This document shows positions 1 to 8,046 of a DNA stretch of 64,000 nt, one piece after another. Both the position numbers and the translations under genes were made by a program. The notes under the pieces were generated by a model, which searched no databases, had not been told where the DNA came from, and saw only the letters and a program-made list of their open reading frames with translations. The DNA is taken from contig NZ_FOTI01000005.1 in the NCBI RefSeq assembly GCF_900114545.1, positions 1-64,000 on the forward strand. The letters are read 5' to 3'. Position 1 is the first letter of the stretch; each line of letters starts with the position of its first letter. Source of the DNA: Halanaerobium salsuginis. GTDB lineage: Bacteria > Bacillota > Halanaerobiia > Halanaerobiales > Halanaerobiaceae.

Positions 1-540
1 TACCGTTATAGAAATCAGAACAACAAAGAGCGAAAGCTAAAATTCAGCTATGCTCCAATTAAATTACCTGCTTTAAAAGATACTGAATTAACTATGGTAA
101 TTGTCAGAGGACATGGTATTAATCCAACTATGATTATAACAAACTTAAATCCTAATTCTAAGCGACTTACTCTGGCAGTTTTAAAAGCGTATATTAAAAG
201 ATGGAGAATTGAAGAATATTTTAGGTTTAAAAAACAAAAATTTGACTTTGAAAACTTTAGAGTTAGATCATTAAAGAAAATCAGAAATTTAGATTTAATT
301 TTATCAATAGCCATAGGATTTTTAGCTCTTTTTTCCAATCAGAAAAAGACTAAGCTTAGAGTGTTTGTTAAGAAAGTTTCAGAAAGAATATTTAATATAC
401 CAGACTTTGAATACTATGCTTTGGCTGATGGAATCAGAGAAATACTGGCTAAATCTTATACTGGAATAGCTTCTTTTTTAAAGAGTTATTACAAAAAACG
501 ACGATCACAAAAGAGATTAAGGCTCTCTTTACCATTATGA
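1..540 (+). mobile_element. IS4-type transposase, C-terminal part (5' end outside window)
   Basis: The reading frame is open from base 1, so only the last 179 residues are seen and the true start lies upstream. It carries the IS4-family YREK signature: Y64-x2-R67-x3-E71-x6-K78 of the visible fragment. The E is the third acidic residue of the DDE catalytic triad that cuts and joins the element's ends. The C-terminus is rich in Lys and Arg, as is usual for such DNA-binding enzymes. Whether the element is intact cannot be judged, because its left end and the first two catalytic Asp residues are missing. It lies in the same orientation as the methionine operon downstream. Confidence 0.8.
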
Positions 541-725
541 CGGTAAGGCTAGTTTTTGCTATTTTAAAAAATGGGGAAACTCATTTCAATAAGTAAAAGA
601 AAATTAATTATTTAATTGTTAACTGATGATTTGATAGTTATTAATTTAAGTTAATTAAAATTTTTTCTGTAAATTGTTTTCAAGCAGATAAAGAATTGAA
701 AATGCCTGATATTAAGCTAAGAACC
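541..725. other. Non-coding stretch after the transposase
   Basis: No plausible gene is seen in this A+T-rich stretch on either strand. The right end of the insertion element must fall inside it. A G-run followed by AAACTCATTT near 571-586 is a possible terminal repeat, but the left end is outside the window, so neither the inverted repeat nor a target-site duplication can be tested. Confidence 0.4.
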
Positions 726-754
726 TTGACAGCTGGGGATTAATATGGTAAAGT
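726..754 (+). promoter_or_regulatory. Candidate promoter of the methionine operon
   Basis: TTGACA at 726-731 is a perfect -35 box. After 17 bases comes TAAAGT at 749-754 as a weaker -10 box (4 of 6). Transcription would start near 761, about 70 bases before the riboswitch aptamer. The position fits; the imperfect -10 keeps confidence moderate. Confidence 0.4.
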
Positions 755-830
755 TATTAAAAATACAAATTACATTAAATTTAATAGATTAGACTAGCTA
801 TTTAAATCTAATTCAATAATTTAAATATTT

Positions 831-934
831 CTTATCAAGAGTGGTGGAGGGATCTGGCCCTGTGAAACCCAGCAACCAGCAGTTTTGCTGCCCGGTGCTA
901 AATCCAGCAGGATTATAACCTGAGAGATAAGTAG
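831..934 (+). promoter_or_regulatory. SAM-I (S-box) riboswitch aptamer
   Basis: The leader has the S-box hallmarks in order: CTTATCAAGAG at the 5' side of helix P1, GGAGGGATCTGGCCC, GAAACCCAGCAACC, then the GGTGCTAAATCC segment, and GAGAGATAAG closing P1 (831-835 pairs with 927-931). It binds S-adenosylmethionine and shuts off the operon when SAM is plentiful. The switch is legible. TAAGTAG at 928-934 can pair perfectly with CTACTTA at 950-956, an antiterminator that competes both with P1 and with the terminator at 943-970. Downstream metF and metH fit methionine control. Confidence 0.96.
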
Positions 935-942
935 TCGTGCTG

Positions 943-970
943 ACCACTTCTACTTAGAAGTGGTTTTTTT
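943..970 (+). terminator. Intrinsic terminator of the SAM riboswitch
   Basis: ACCACTTCT (943-951) pairs perfectly with AGAAGTGGT (956-964) around a four-base loop and is followed by a run of seven T ending at 970. Part of the left arm, the loop and the first base of the right arm are also needed by the antiterminator helix, which makes this the off-state of the switch. Confidence 0.95.
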
Positions 971-1021
971 AATTTAAACCTATTATTTAGGCAGAGAACT
1001 TGAGTAGATAAGGAGGATGTA

Positions 1022-1942
1022 ATGCGAATTAAAGATATTTTTGAGACTAAGCAAGTTGTTTTTTCGCTCGAGGTGTTTCCACCGAGTCCTGAGGTAGCAA
1101 TAGAAAATATTTATCAGACTTTAGCAGAACTAAAAGATATTGATCCAGATTATATTAGTGTTACTTATGGTGCAGGAGGGGCAATTAAAAAAAATAGGAC
1201 AGTTGAGTTATCTACTTTATTAAAAGAAAAGTATGATATAGAAGCTCTGGCTCATTTAACATGTATTAACTCATCACCCCAGAATATAGATCGGATTATG
1301 ACAGAACTAAAGAATAATAAAATTGAAAATATTTTAGCTTTAAGAGGTGACAAACCTATTTCAGGGGAAATTCAGGGAGATTATACTCATGCCTGGCAGC
1401 TAATAGAACAAATTAAGCAAAGTAATGACTTTGGAGTTGCTGCTGCTTGTTATCCAGAAGGACATCTAGAAGCCCAGAATATGCAGGAAGATCTTAATCA
1501 TCTCAAATATAAAGTTGAAGCTGGGGTTGATTACTTAATAACTCAAATGTTTTTTGACAACTCTCTTTTTTATAGGTTTAGAGAGCAAGCAAACAATTAT
1601 GGGATTAAGATTCCTATAGAAGCAGGAATAATGCCAGTTATAAATAAAAAACAGGTTGGGAAAATAATAGAACTTTCTGGTGCTTATTTTCCAGAAAAGT
1701 TCAAAAGAATTATGCTGAAATACCAAGATAATCCAGTAGCACTGCAAGATGCCGGTATTGCCTATGCAATTGAACAAATTGTTGATCTTATTTCTAGTGA
1801 AGTTGATGGTATTCATTTATATACGATGAATAATCCTTATGTAGCTAAAAGAATTAAGTCAGCAGTTGGCTCACTAATTTCTCACATTAACGGGTTGAAA
1901 AATAGGCAGAAAAATTCGCCCTCTCTAGATAAGGAGCACTAA
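1022..1942 (+). CDS. metF: 5,10-methylenetetrahydrofolate reductase MetF
   Basis: Reduces 5,10-methylene-THF to 5-methyl-THF, the methyl donor used by the MetH encoded two genes downstream. The 306-residue length is that of the bacterial FAD-containing TIM-barrel enzyme. Seen: FSLEVFPP at 14-21 with the catalytic Glu17, SVTYGAGG at 46-53, RGDKP at 108-112 with the flavin-contacting Asp110, and CYPEGH near 143-148. AGGAGG at 1011-1016 supports the ATG start. It is the first gene after the SAM riboswitch and ends two bases before the next gene, so it is the head of the metF-metH operon. Confidence 0.96.
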   Translation: MRIKDIFETKQVVFSLEVFPPSPEVAIENIYQTLAELKDIDPDYISVTYGAGGAIKKNRTVELSTLLKEKYDIEALAHLTCINSSPQNIDRIMTELKNNKIENILALRGDKPISGEIQGDYTHAWQLIEQIKQSNDFGVAAACYPEGHLEAQNMQEDLNHLKYKVEAGVDYLITQMFFDNSLFYRFREQANNYGIKIPIEAGIMPVINKKQVGKIIELSGAYFPEKFKRIMLKYQDNPVALQDAGIAYAIEQIVDLISSEVDGIHLYTMNNPYVAKRIKSAVGSLISHINGLKNRQKNSPSLDKEH

Positions 1943-1943
1943 G

Positions 1944-2705
1944 ATGGAAATTCAATTTAAAAGATCAGATATTTTACATTATCTGCAGGCAGATGAAAAG
2001 TTAAAAGATGCCAATATTGAACGTTTGATTTTAGAATCTATTACAGAAATTAAAGAGCTGATTAGATTTAGATATTTATATCAAAAATTTCCTCTGGTTT
2101 TAAAAGATAATAAACTCAAAGTGCTTGGGACAACTCTTATTTTAAAAGGAAATAGTATTTTAAAGCATTTAGCAGGAGCAGCGGAAGTTTATTTGATGGC
2201 AGCTACTCTGGGGCCATTAATTGATAAAAAAATAGCCTATTATGAAAAAATTTCAGTTACTAAATCACTTGTTTTTGATGCCTGTGCGACTACTGCAATC
2301 GAATATGGTTGTGATCAAATAGAAAAAGAAATTAAACAGAATTTGAGCTCCAATTCAGATCAAAAAGAGGAAAAGCAATTAACTTTTCGCTATAGTCCTG
2401 GTTATGGAGATCTTGATATTTCTATTCAGTCAGAATTTTTACAAGTTTTAAAAGCTCCCAAAAAAATAGGTTTAACTGCTTCCAAGTATAATATATTATT
2501 ACCAGCTAAATCAGTTACAGCGATAATAGGAGTTGTTTCTACTGAGCAAAGTTCTAAAACGGTTAATAATAATCAATCTAAACGAAAATTTGATTCAAAA
2601 AAAATAGCGCTTCAGCAATTTGAAGCACAAAATTGCCAACATTGTCTTTTAGCAGGAGAGTGTGATTTAAGGAAGAGAGGTATTTATTGTGGACTTAAAA
2701 GCTAA
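1944..2705 (+). CDS. Stand-alone MetH reactivation-domain protein
   Basis: A 253-residue protein resembling the C-terminal activation domain of cobalamin-dependent methionine synthase. That domain binds SAM and remethylates oxidised cob(II)alamin. Seen: R149-Y-S-P-G-Y, equivalent to the SAM-binding RxxPGY motif of the family, followed by a segment on SEFLQVLKAPKKIGL and SVTAIIGV, as in MetH activation domains. It ends in a Cys cluster (C231, C234, C240, C249) absent from classical MetH. The gene sits directly between metF and a metH that lacks this domain and overlaps metH by 17 bases. The split-subunit role is therefore strongly suggested by context. The function of the Cys cluster is unknown; a metal or Fe-S site is possible. 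Confidence 0.88.
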   Translation: MEIQFKRSDILHYLQADEKLKDANIERLILESITEIKELIRFRYLYQKFPLVLKDNKLKVLGTTLILKGNSILKHLAGAAEVYLMAATLGPLIDKKIAYYEKISVTKSLVFDACATTAIEYGCDQIEKEIKQNLSSNSDQKEEKQLTFRYSPGYGDLDISIQSEFLQVLKAPKKIGLTASKYNILLPAKSVTAIIGVVSTEQSSKTVNNNQSKRKFDSKKIALQQFEAQNCQHCLLAGECDLRKRGIYCGLKS

Positions 2706-5085
2706 ACTTGGTCAGCAGATAATTATTTTTGATGGAGCAATGGGAACTGTTTTACAACAGCGTGGTTTAAAAGCAGGTGATATTCCTGAAAAATTAAATC
2801 TAGAAGAAAAAAATGAAATTATTGATATTCATAAAAGTTATTTAAAAGCTGGAGCAGAAATTATAACAGCTAATACTTTTGGAGCAAACTCTTTAAAATT
2901 AGCTGATACTGGATATACCGCAGCAGAATTGATTACAGCTGGAATTAAGAATGCTCAGCAGGCGAGAGAAGAAATAAATCGCGATGCTTTAGTTGCTCTG
3001 GATTTAGGCCCTCTGGGAGAACTTCTTGAACCAATGGGGAGTCTTAAGTTTGATGAAGCTTATCAGCTTTATAAAGAACAGCTTATAGCTGGTAAAAAGG
3101 CTGGGGCTGATCTAGTTATAATTGAAACAATTGCTGATCTTTATGAGGCAAGAGCTGCAGTTTTAGCAGTTAAAGAAAACTCAGATCTACCTATTTTTTG
3201 CACTCTAACCTTTGAAGAAGATGGCCGTACATTTACAGGAGGCAGTATTGAAGCCATGGTTGCTGTTCTAGAAGGGTTGGGAGTAGATGCCCTGGGGTTA
3301 AATTGCTCACTTGGACCGACTAAATTAGAACCACTTGTCACTAAAATCCTTCGTCAAACAGAACTGCCAGTTATTTTACAGGCCAATGCTGGTCTGCCTG
3401 TTGTAGAAGCAGGCCAGACAGTTTTTAAAATAACTCCAACTGAATATTTACAGCCTTTGCTGAGGCTTTATCAGCAGGGACTTGCTGTTATAGGTGGCTG
3501 TTGTGGTACTACTCCCGAATTTATTAAATTAATTGCAGCAGAGATGAAACAACAAAAAGTTAAAACAAGACAAATTACAAGCAGAAGTATTGTTTGTTCA
3601 CCTTCACAAGTAGTTAATCTGGCTGGAGTTAATGTAGTGGGGGAAAGAATTAATCCAACAGGTAAAGAACAATTTAAACAGGAATTAAGAAATGGCAGCT
3701 TTGATTATTTGCTCACTACTGCAGCAGTACAGGTTGAAGCTGGAGCAGCAATTCTTGATCTTAATCTTGGCCTGCCTGATATTGATGAAAAAGCAGTGAT
3801 GCTTAAAAGCATTCTGGAACTGCAGTCAATACTTGATGTTCCATTGCAGATTGATTCTAGTCAGCCAGAAGTTATTGCAGCTGCTCTTCGTTATTATAAT
3901 GGAATAGCAATTGTTAATTCAGTTAATGGAGAAGCAGAAGTAATGCAAGCTGTTTTGCCAGCAGTCAAAAAATATGGTGCAGCTGTTATTGGTCTGACAA
4001 TGGATGAAAATGGTATCCCAGCTACAGCTGAAGGAAGATTTGCAATTGCCAAAAGAATTATAGAAACAGCCGCTGAATATGGAATTAAAAGAGAAAAAAT
4101 TATTATTGATTGTTTAACGCTAACCGCTTCTGCTCAGCAGGCAGGAGTTAAAGAGACACTTAAAGCCTTAAAAATGGTTAAAAATGATTTAGGTGTAAAA
4201 ACTACTCTGGGAGTTTCAAATGTTTCTTTCGGTTTACCAGAAAGATCACTTTTAAATAGAAATTTTTTAACAATGGCGCTTTTTCAAGGTCTTAATTTAC
4301 CAATTATTGATCCTAATGATCAAGAAATGATGCTTAATATTAAAGCAGCTGCTGTGCTTAATAATCAGGATCAGGGTGCGAGTAAATATATAGAATTTAT
4401 GACTGCTCAACAAAATAAACAAGCTAATTCAAATCAGCAGCCAGCAAAACTAGAAATTGAACAGCAGAATTTAAAAACAGCAATTATTAAAGGACTTAAA
4501 CAGCAGTCGGCTAATTTAACTGGAGATTTACTCAAGCAGTATGATGCACTTACAATAGTTAATCAATATTTAATTCCAGCCCTGGATATTGTTGGTGAAC
4601 GCTATGACCAGGGAAAAATATTTTTGCCTCAGCTTGTTCAATCTGCTGAGACAGTTAAAGCGGCTTTTACTGTTTTGAAAACCCAACTGGCAAAACAGGG
4701 AACAGCTGATATTTCAAAAGGAAAAATTGTTATGGCAACTGTTAAAGGTGATGTTCATGATATTGGTAAAAATATTGTCAAAACCGTCCTGGAAAATTAT
4801 GGCTATCAAGTTATAGATTTAGGACGCAATGTTGGCAGCACAGAAATTGTTAAAGCTGTTCTGGAATCAAAAGTTAAACTGCTTGGTTTGAGTGCTTTAA
4901 TGACAACTACAGTAAAAAATATGGAACAGGCCATTGCTGCAGTCAAACAGGCAGCACCAGAATGCAAAATAATGGTTGGGGGAGCAGTCTTGACTGCTGA
5001 CTATGCTGAACTAATAGCAGCTGATTTTTATGCAAGAGATGCTCGAGCAGCTGTAGAAATTGCTAGACAAGTCTTACCTGACTAG
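2689..5085 (+). CDS. metH: Cobalamin-dependent methionine synthase MetH, without reactivation domain
   Basis: Transfers the methyl group of 5-methyl-THF to homocysteine through methylcobalamin. The 798 residues are about 400 fewer than E. coli MetH because the activation domain is encoded separately upstream. Domains in order: homocysteine/zinc barrel (about 1-290, ligands C206, C271, C272), pterin-binding barrel (about 310-570, starting VVGERINPTG), helical cap, and a Rossmann B12 domain (about 665-798) with the D688-V-H690-D-I-G693 motif whose His binds cobalt. The GTG start lies inside the preceding gene, so translation is probably coupled. Controlled by the SAM riboswitch. Confidence 0.96.
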   Translation: MDLKAKLGQQIIIFDGAMGTVLQQRGLKAGDIPEKLNLEEKNEIIDIHKSYLKAGAEIITANTFGANSLKLADTGYTAAELITAGIKNAQQAREEINRDALVALDLGPLGELLEPMGSLKFDEAYQLYKEQLIAGKKAGADLVIIETIADLYEARAAVLAVKENSDLPIFCTLTFEEDGRTFTGGSIEAMVAVLEGLGVDALGLNCSLGPTKLEPLVTKILRQTELPVILQANAGLPVVEAGQTVFKITPTEYLQPLLRLYQQGLAVIGGCCGTTPEFIKLIAAEMKQQKVKTRQITSRSIVCSPSQVVNLAGVNVVGERINPTGKEQFKQELRNGSFDYLLTTAAVQVEAGAAILDLNLGLPDIDEKAVMLKSILELQSILDVPLQIDSSQPEVIAAALRYYNGIAIVNSVNGEAEVMQAVLPAVKKYGAAVIGLTMDENGIPATAEGRFAIAKRIIETAAEYGIKREKIIIDCLTLTASAQQAGVKETLKALKMVKNDLGVKTTLGVSNVSFGLPERSLLNRNFLTMALFQGLNLPIIDPNDQEMMLNIKAAAVLNNQDQGASKYIEFMTAQQNKQANSNQQPAKLEIEQQNLKTAIIKGLKQQSANLTGDLLKQYDALTIVNQYLIPALDIVGERYDQGKIFLPQLVQSAETVKAAFTVLKTQLAKQGTADISKGKIVMATVKGDVHDIGKNIVKTVLENYGYQVIDLGRNVGSTEIVKAVLESKVKLLGLSALMTTTVKNMEQAIAAVKQAAPECKIMVGGAVLTADYAELIAADFYARDARAAVEIARQVLPD

Positions 5086-5111
5086 CAAAATTGTTTAATT
5101 CCAGCTTTAAC

Positions 5112-5140
5112 TTGCAAGCTGTCAATAAATAATTTATAAT
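5112..5140 (+). promoter_or_regulatory. Promoter upstream of nadD
   Basis: TTGCAA (5112-5117), a 17-base spacer and a perfect TATAAT (5135-5140). The expected start point near 5147 would leave the ATG at 5150 almost leaderless, which argues for the ATG at 5171 as the true nadD start. Confidence 0.7.
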
Positions 5141-5170
5141 TAAAGATGTATGAAATTAGAGGTGAATGAG

Positions 5171-5773
5171 ATGAAAAATAAACGGGTGGCTATTTTTGGA
5201 GGTACTTTTGATCCTCCTCATTTAGGTCATTTTATTCTAGCAGAACAGATTAAAAATAAATTTAATTTAGAAAAAATAATTTTTATGCCTGCTGGTAGGC
5301 CCCCACATAAAAAAAGTAGCCCAATTTCATCAGCTTTGCATCGGTTTAAAATGTTAGAACTGGAGATTGTCACTAATGATAACTTTGAACTTTCTGATTG
5401 GGAATTAAAACAGCCGGGTTATTCTTATACAGCTTTAACTCTTAAAAAATTTGTTCCTCAACTTGCAGCAGAGGAAGTTTTTTTTATTATTGGAGCTGAT
5501 TCGCTGGCTGATATATTTAAGTGGAAAAAAACTGAATATCTTTTAACTAATGGTAAATTTATTGTTTTTAATCGCCCAGGTTATTCTCTGCAGGATATTT
5601 TACAGGATAAACGTTATCAACCTTTTTTGGCTAATATTTTGCTTCATCAGGGAATTAATGTTGAGATTTCTTCTTCTTTTATTCGGCAGGAATTAGCAGC
5701 TCAACGTTCTATTCGTTATTTAACACCAGCCAAAATATACAGGTATATAATTAGTAATTCTTTATATAGATAA
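5171..5773 (+). CDS. nadD: Nicotinate-nucleotide adenylyltransferase NadD
   Basis: Joins nicotinate mononucleotide to ATP-derived AMP, giving deamido-NAD in NAD synthesis. Seen: nucleotidyltransferase signature GGTFDPPHLGH at 10-20 with the HxGH motif (17-20), and the C-terminal ISSSFIR motif that completes the ATP site. The 200-residue length is typical. The frame is open from an ATG at 5150, but AGAGGTGAATG just before 5171 is the only good ribosome site, so 5171 is chosen. It heads the conserved nadD-yqeK-rsfS set found across Bacillota. Confidence 0.95.
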   Translation: MKNKRVAIFGGTFDPPHLGHFILAEQIKNKFNLEKIIFMPAGRPPHKKSSPISSALHRFKMLELEIVTNDNFELSDWELKQPGYSYTALTLKKFVPQLAAEEVFFIIGADSLADIFKWKKTEYLLTNGKFIVFNRPGYSLQDILQDKRYQPFLANILLHQGINVEISSSFIRQELAAQRSIRYLTPAKIYRYIISNSLYR

Positions 5774-5856
5774 TTAGGCTTATAAATAAGCAAAAGTATC
5801 GATAAAGTTAATTGTTAGTTAGTAAAATGCTTGATTATTTTAAGAAGGTGAGGATT

Positions 5857-6444
5857 GTGGAAAATAAGGAAATAAATTTAGAAATGATTCCTTTTAGTAT
5901 TGAAGATTTAAAAAATGAACTGGGTGAAGAAAGATTTCGTCATACCCAGGCAGTTTTAGAGGCTGCGATTTCTTTATCAGAACAATTAAGTATAGATCTT
6001 AAAAAAGCTAAAGCGGCTGCTTTGCTACATGATATTGCTAAAAATAAAACAGCTGCAGAAATGAAGGCTTTAATTGCTGATTCAGACTGGCAGGTTGATC
6101 AGCTTGAGTTAAGTATATTGCCAGTTTTACATGCTCCAGCAGGAGCAGTGATTGCTGAAAAAAAGTATAAGATTAAAGATAGAGAAATCCTGGAAGCAAT
6201 TCGCTTTCATACCCTTGGTCATCCACAAATGGGTAAATTGGCCCAGCTGATTTATACAGCTGACTTTATTGCTGAAGGACGTGATTTTGAGGGGATAGAT
6301 CAGCTGCGAGAAGCTGTAAAACTTGATTTTAAAAGGGGATTATATTTAATTGTAAGTCGAGTTATTGAATATCAGCTTAAGCAGGATAATTTTATTCACC
6401 CATATTCAAACAATCTCCGCAATAAATTAATAAAAGAGAAGTGA
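5857..6444 (+). CDS. yqeK: HD-domain bis(5'-nucleosyl)-tetraphosphatase YqeK
   Basis: A 195-residue HD-superfamily metal phosphohydrolase. YqeK family members hydrolyse diadenosine tetraphosphate symmetrically to ADP. Seen: His29 in FRHTQ, then LLHDIAK with His58-Asp59, and later LHAPAG and FHTLGHPQM, the metal ligands in the family's usual order. The frame is open from a TTG at 5812, but AAGGTGAGG at 5845-5853 points to the GTG at 5857, which gives the normal length. It lies between nadD and rsfS as in Bacillus, with an LCP gene inserted before rsfS. Confidence 0.9.
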   Translation: MENKEINLEMIPFSIEDLKNELGEERFRHTQAVLEAAISLSEQLSIDLKKAKAAALLHDIAKNKTAAEMKALIADSDWQVDQLELSILPVLHAPAGAVIAEKKYKIKDREILEAIRFHTLGHPQMGKLAQLIYTADFIAEGRDFEGIDQLREAVKLDFKRGLYLIVSRVIEYQLKQDNFIHPYSNNLRNKLIKEK

Positions 6445-6451
6445 TTTGTAG

Positions 6452-7612
6452 ATGCTAGAAAAATTAACTGACTGGAAATATATAGCTTTAATTATTTTTC
6501 TGGTCATAATTGGTATTTCAATACCCTTTGTTTTAAATGATGATTTAAGTAAAATTTCTAAAGGTCCTTTTACTGATAATAAAATTAATATTTTAGCGGT
6601 TGGTTATGATTCGAGTGTTAATGGTAGTCCCCGGGCTGATACTATGATTTTGATTAGTCTTGATGTGGACAGAAATAAAGCGGGAATTGTGTTTTTGCCG
6701 CGAGATACATATGTCGATTTACCTGATAAAAAATTTACTAAACTTAATTCTTCTCATGTTTATGGTGGTATTAAGCTTACCCAGGCAACTGTTGAGGAAT
6801 TATTAGATATCAAAGTAGATTATTTTGTGGAAACAAATTTTAGAGGTTTTGAAAAAATAATTGATCGCCTGGGTGGAATTGAGCTTGATATAGCTCATGA
6901 TCTTCATTATGTAGATAAGGCCGGTGGTCTTTATATTAATCTGCAGCAGGGCAAACAGACCCTAAATGGGAAACAGGCTCTTCAATATGTGCGTTATCGT
7001 GACTTGAGTGGTGATATTGGTCGGATAAAACGGCAGCAGAAATTTATTGATGCTGTCATGGCTAAAGCACTTTCTCCAACAATAATTCCTAAAATTCCTG
7101 GGATTTTAAAAGAAGTAAAAGAAGCAGTAAATACCAATGTTCCACTGACTGATATTACTCCTTTTCTGAATACAGCAAAAGATATTAACATGTCCGATGT
7201 GGAGATTAAAATGCTGCCAGGTGAACCTAAATATATTAATGGAATTAGTTATTGGGTACCTGATAAAAGATCAACTCGAATTATGGTAGATAATTTGATT
7301 AGAAATAAATCATATCTAAATAACGAAAATTATAATTTAATAGTTTTAAATGGTGCTGGCCAGGCAGGAGTTGCTGGTAATACAGCCAGTTTATTGAGCA
7401 AATATGGCTTTTCAATTGCTGAAGTTGGCAATGCTGCTGAATTTGACTATCAACAATCAGTAGTTACTTATTACCACCATGAAGATAAAGAAACAGCTGC
7501 TAAACTGAGCGAATTATTAAAAGGAAAATTGGTTTTTCTTGATAACCCAGCTCAACAATCTAGTGGAACAATTAAGGTTATTGTAGGAAAGAATTATAGT
7601 GAAATTGAGTAA
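6452..7612 (+). CDS. LytR-CpsA-Psr (LCP) family cell-wall transferase
   Basis: A membrane-anchored enzyme that would attach undecaprenyl-linked glycopolymers to peptidoglycan outside the membrane. A single N-terminal membrane helix (about 13-30) is followed by the LCP domain, with the RADTMILISLD, FLPRDTYV, LNSSHVYGG and YVRYRDLSGDIGRIKRQQ blocks that line the polyprenyl-phosphate pocket. A C-terminal segment (about 290-386) resembles the LytR_C domain. The gene is 386 residues long, 7 bases after yqeK, and sits in the nadD-leuS run. Which polymer it handles cannot be told from here. Confidence 0.9.
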   Translation: MLEKLTDWKYIALIIFLVIIGISIPFVLNDDLSKISKGPFTDNKINILAVGYDSSVNGSPRADTMILISLDVDRNKAGIVFLPRDTYVDLPDKKFTKLNSSHVYGGIKLTQATVEELLDIKVDYFVETNFRGFEKIIDRLGGIELDIAHDLHYVDKAGGLYINLQQGKQTLNGKQALQYVRYRDLSGDIGRIKRQQKFIDAVMAKALSPTIIPKIPGILKEVKEAVNTNVPLTDITPFLNTAKDINMSDVEIKMLPGEPKYINGISYWVPDKRSTRIMVDNLIRNKSYLNNENYNLIVLNGAGQAGVAGNTASLLSKYGFSIAEVGNAAEFDYQQSVVTYYHHEDKETAAKLSELLKGKLVFLDNPAQQSSGTIKVIVGKNYSEIE

Positions 7613-7636
7613 GTTGCTAAAGGAGGTTAATTATTA

Positions 7637-8002
7637 ATGGCAAATTTAACAATTAAAGAAACTGCTTTGCTTGCTGCTGAAGCAGCTGATGATAAAAAAG
7701 CATTTGAGATAGAAGTACTTGATGTGCAGGGGTTAACTGTAATTGCTGATTATTTTGTTATTTGTAGCGCTAATTCTGATAAACAAGTAAGAGCTGTGGC
7801 TCATGCTATTGAAGATAAATTGTCAGAAGCAGGCATTGAGCCGCGTCGGGTAGCTGGCATGAATGAGGCCCGCTGGGTACTGCTTGACTATGCTGATATT
7901 ATAGTCCATGTTTTTCAAAAAAGAGAACGAGAATATTATGATCTAGAACGTCTCTGGGCAGATGCAGAAAGTATTTTGGCCCGGGAAGAAGAAAGTAATT
8001 AA
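7637..8002 (+). CDS. rsfS: Ribosomal silencing factor RsfS
   Basis: Binds ribosomal protein uL14 and blocks joining of the 50S and 30S subunits when nutrients are scarce. The 121-residue sequence has the family core: VIADYFVICSANSDKQVRAVA near 37-57, then GMNEARWVLLDYADIIVHVFQ near 74-94 and the YYDLERLWADA end. A strong AAAGGAGG precedes the ATG. This gene follows yqeK in nearly all Bacillota; here an LCP gene intervenes. Confidence 0.96.
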   Translation: MANLTIKETALLAAEAADDKKAFEIEVLDVQGLTVIADYFVICSANSDKQVRAVAHAIEDKLSEAGIEPRRVAGMNEARWVLLDYADIIVHVFQKREREYYDLERLWADAESILAREEESN

Positions 8003-8046
8003 GTTCAAGTAGATTAAATTTTAATAAATGAGGAGAGTGAAGATCT

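Noticed and set aside
48-338. Minus-strand 96-codon open frame opposite the transposase
   Set aside because: It lies fully inside the transposase, which has a clear YREK motif in the plus frame; no ribosome site and no recognisable protein.
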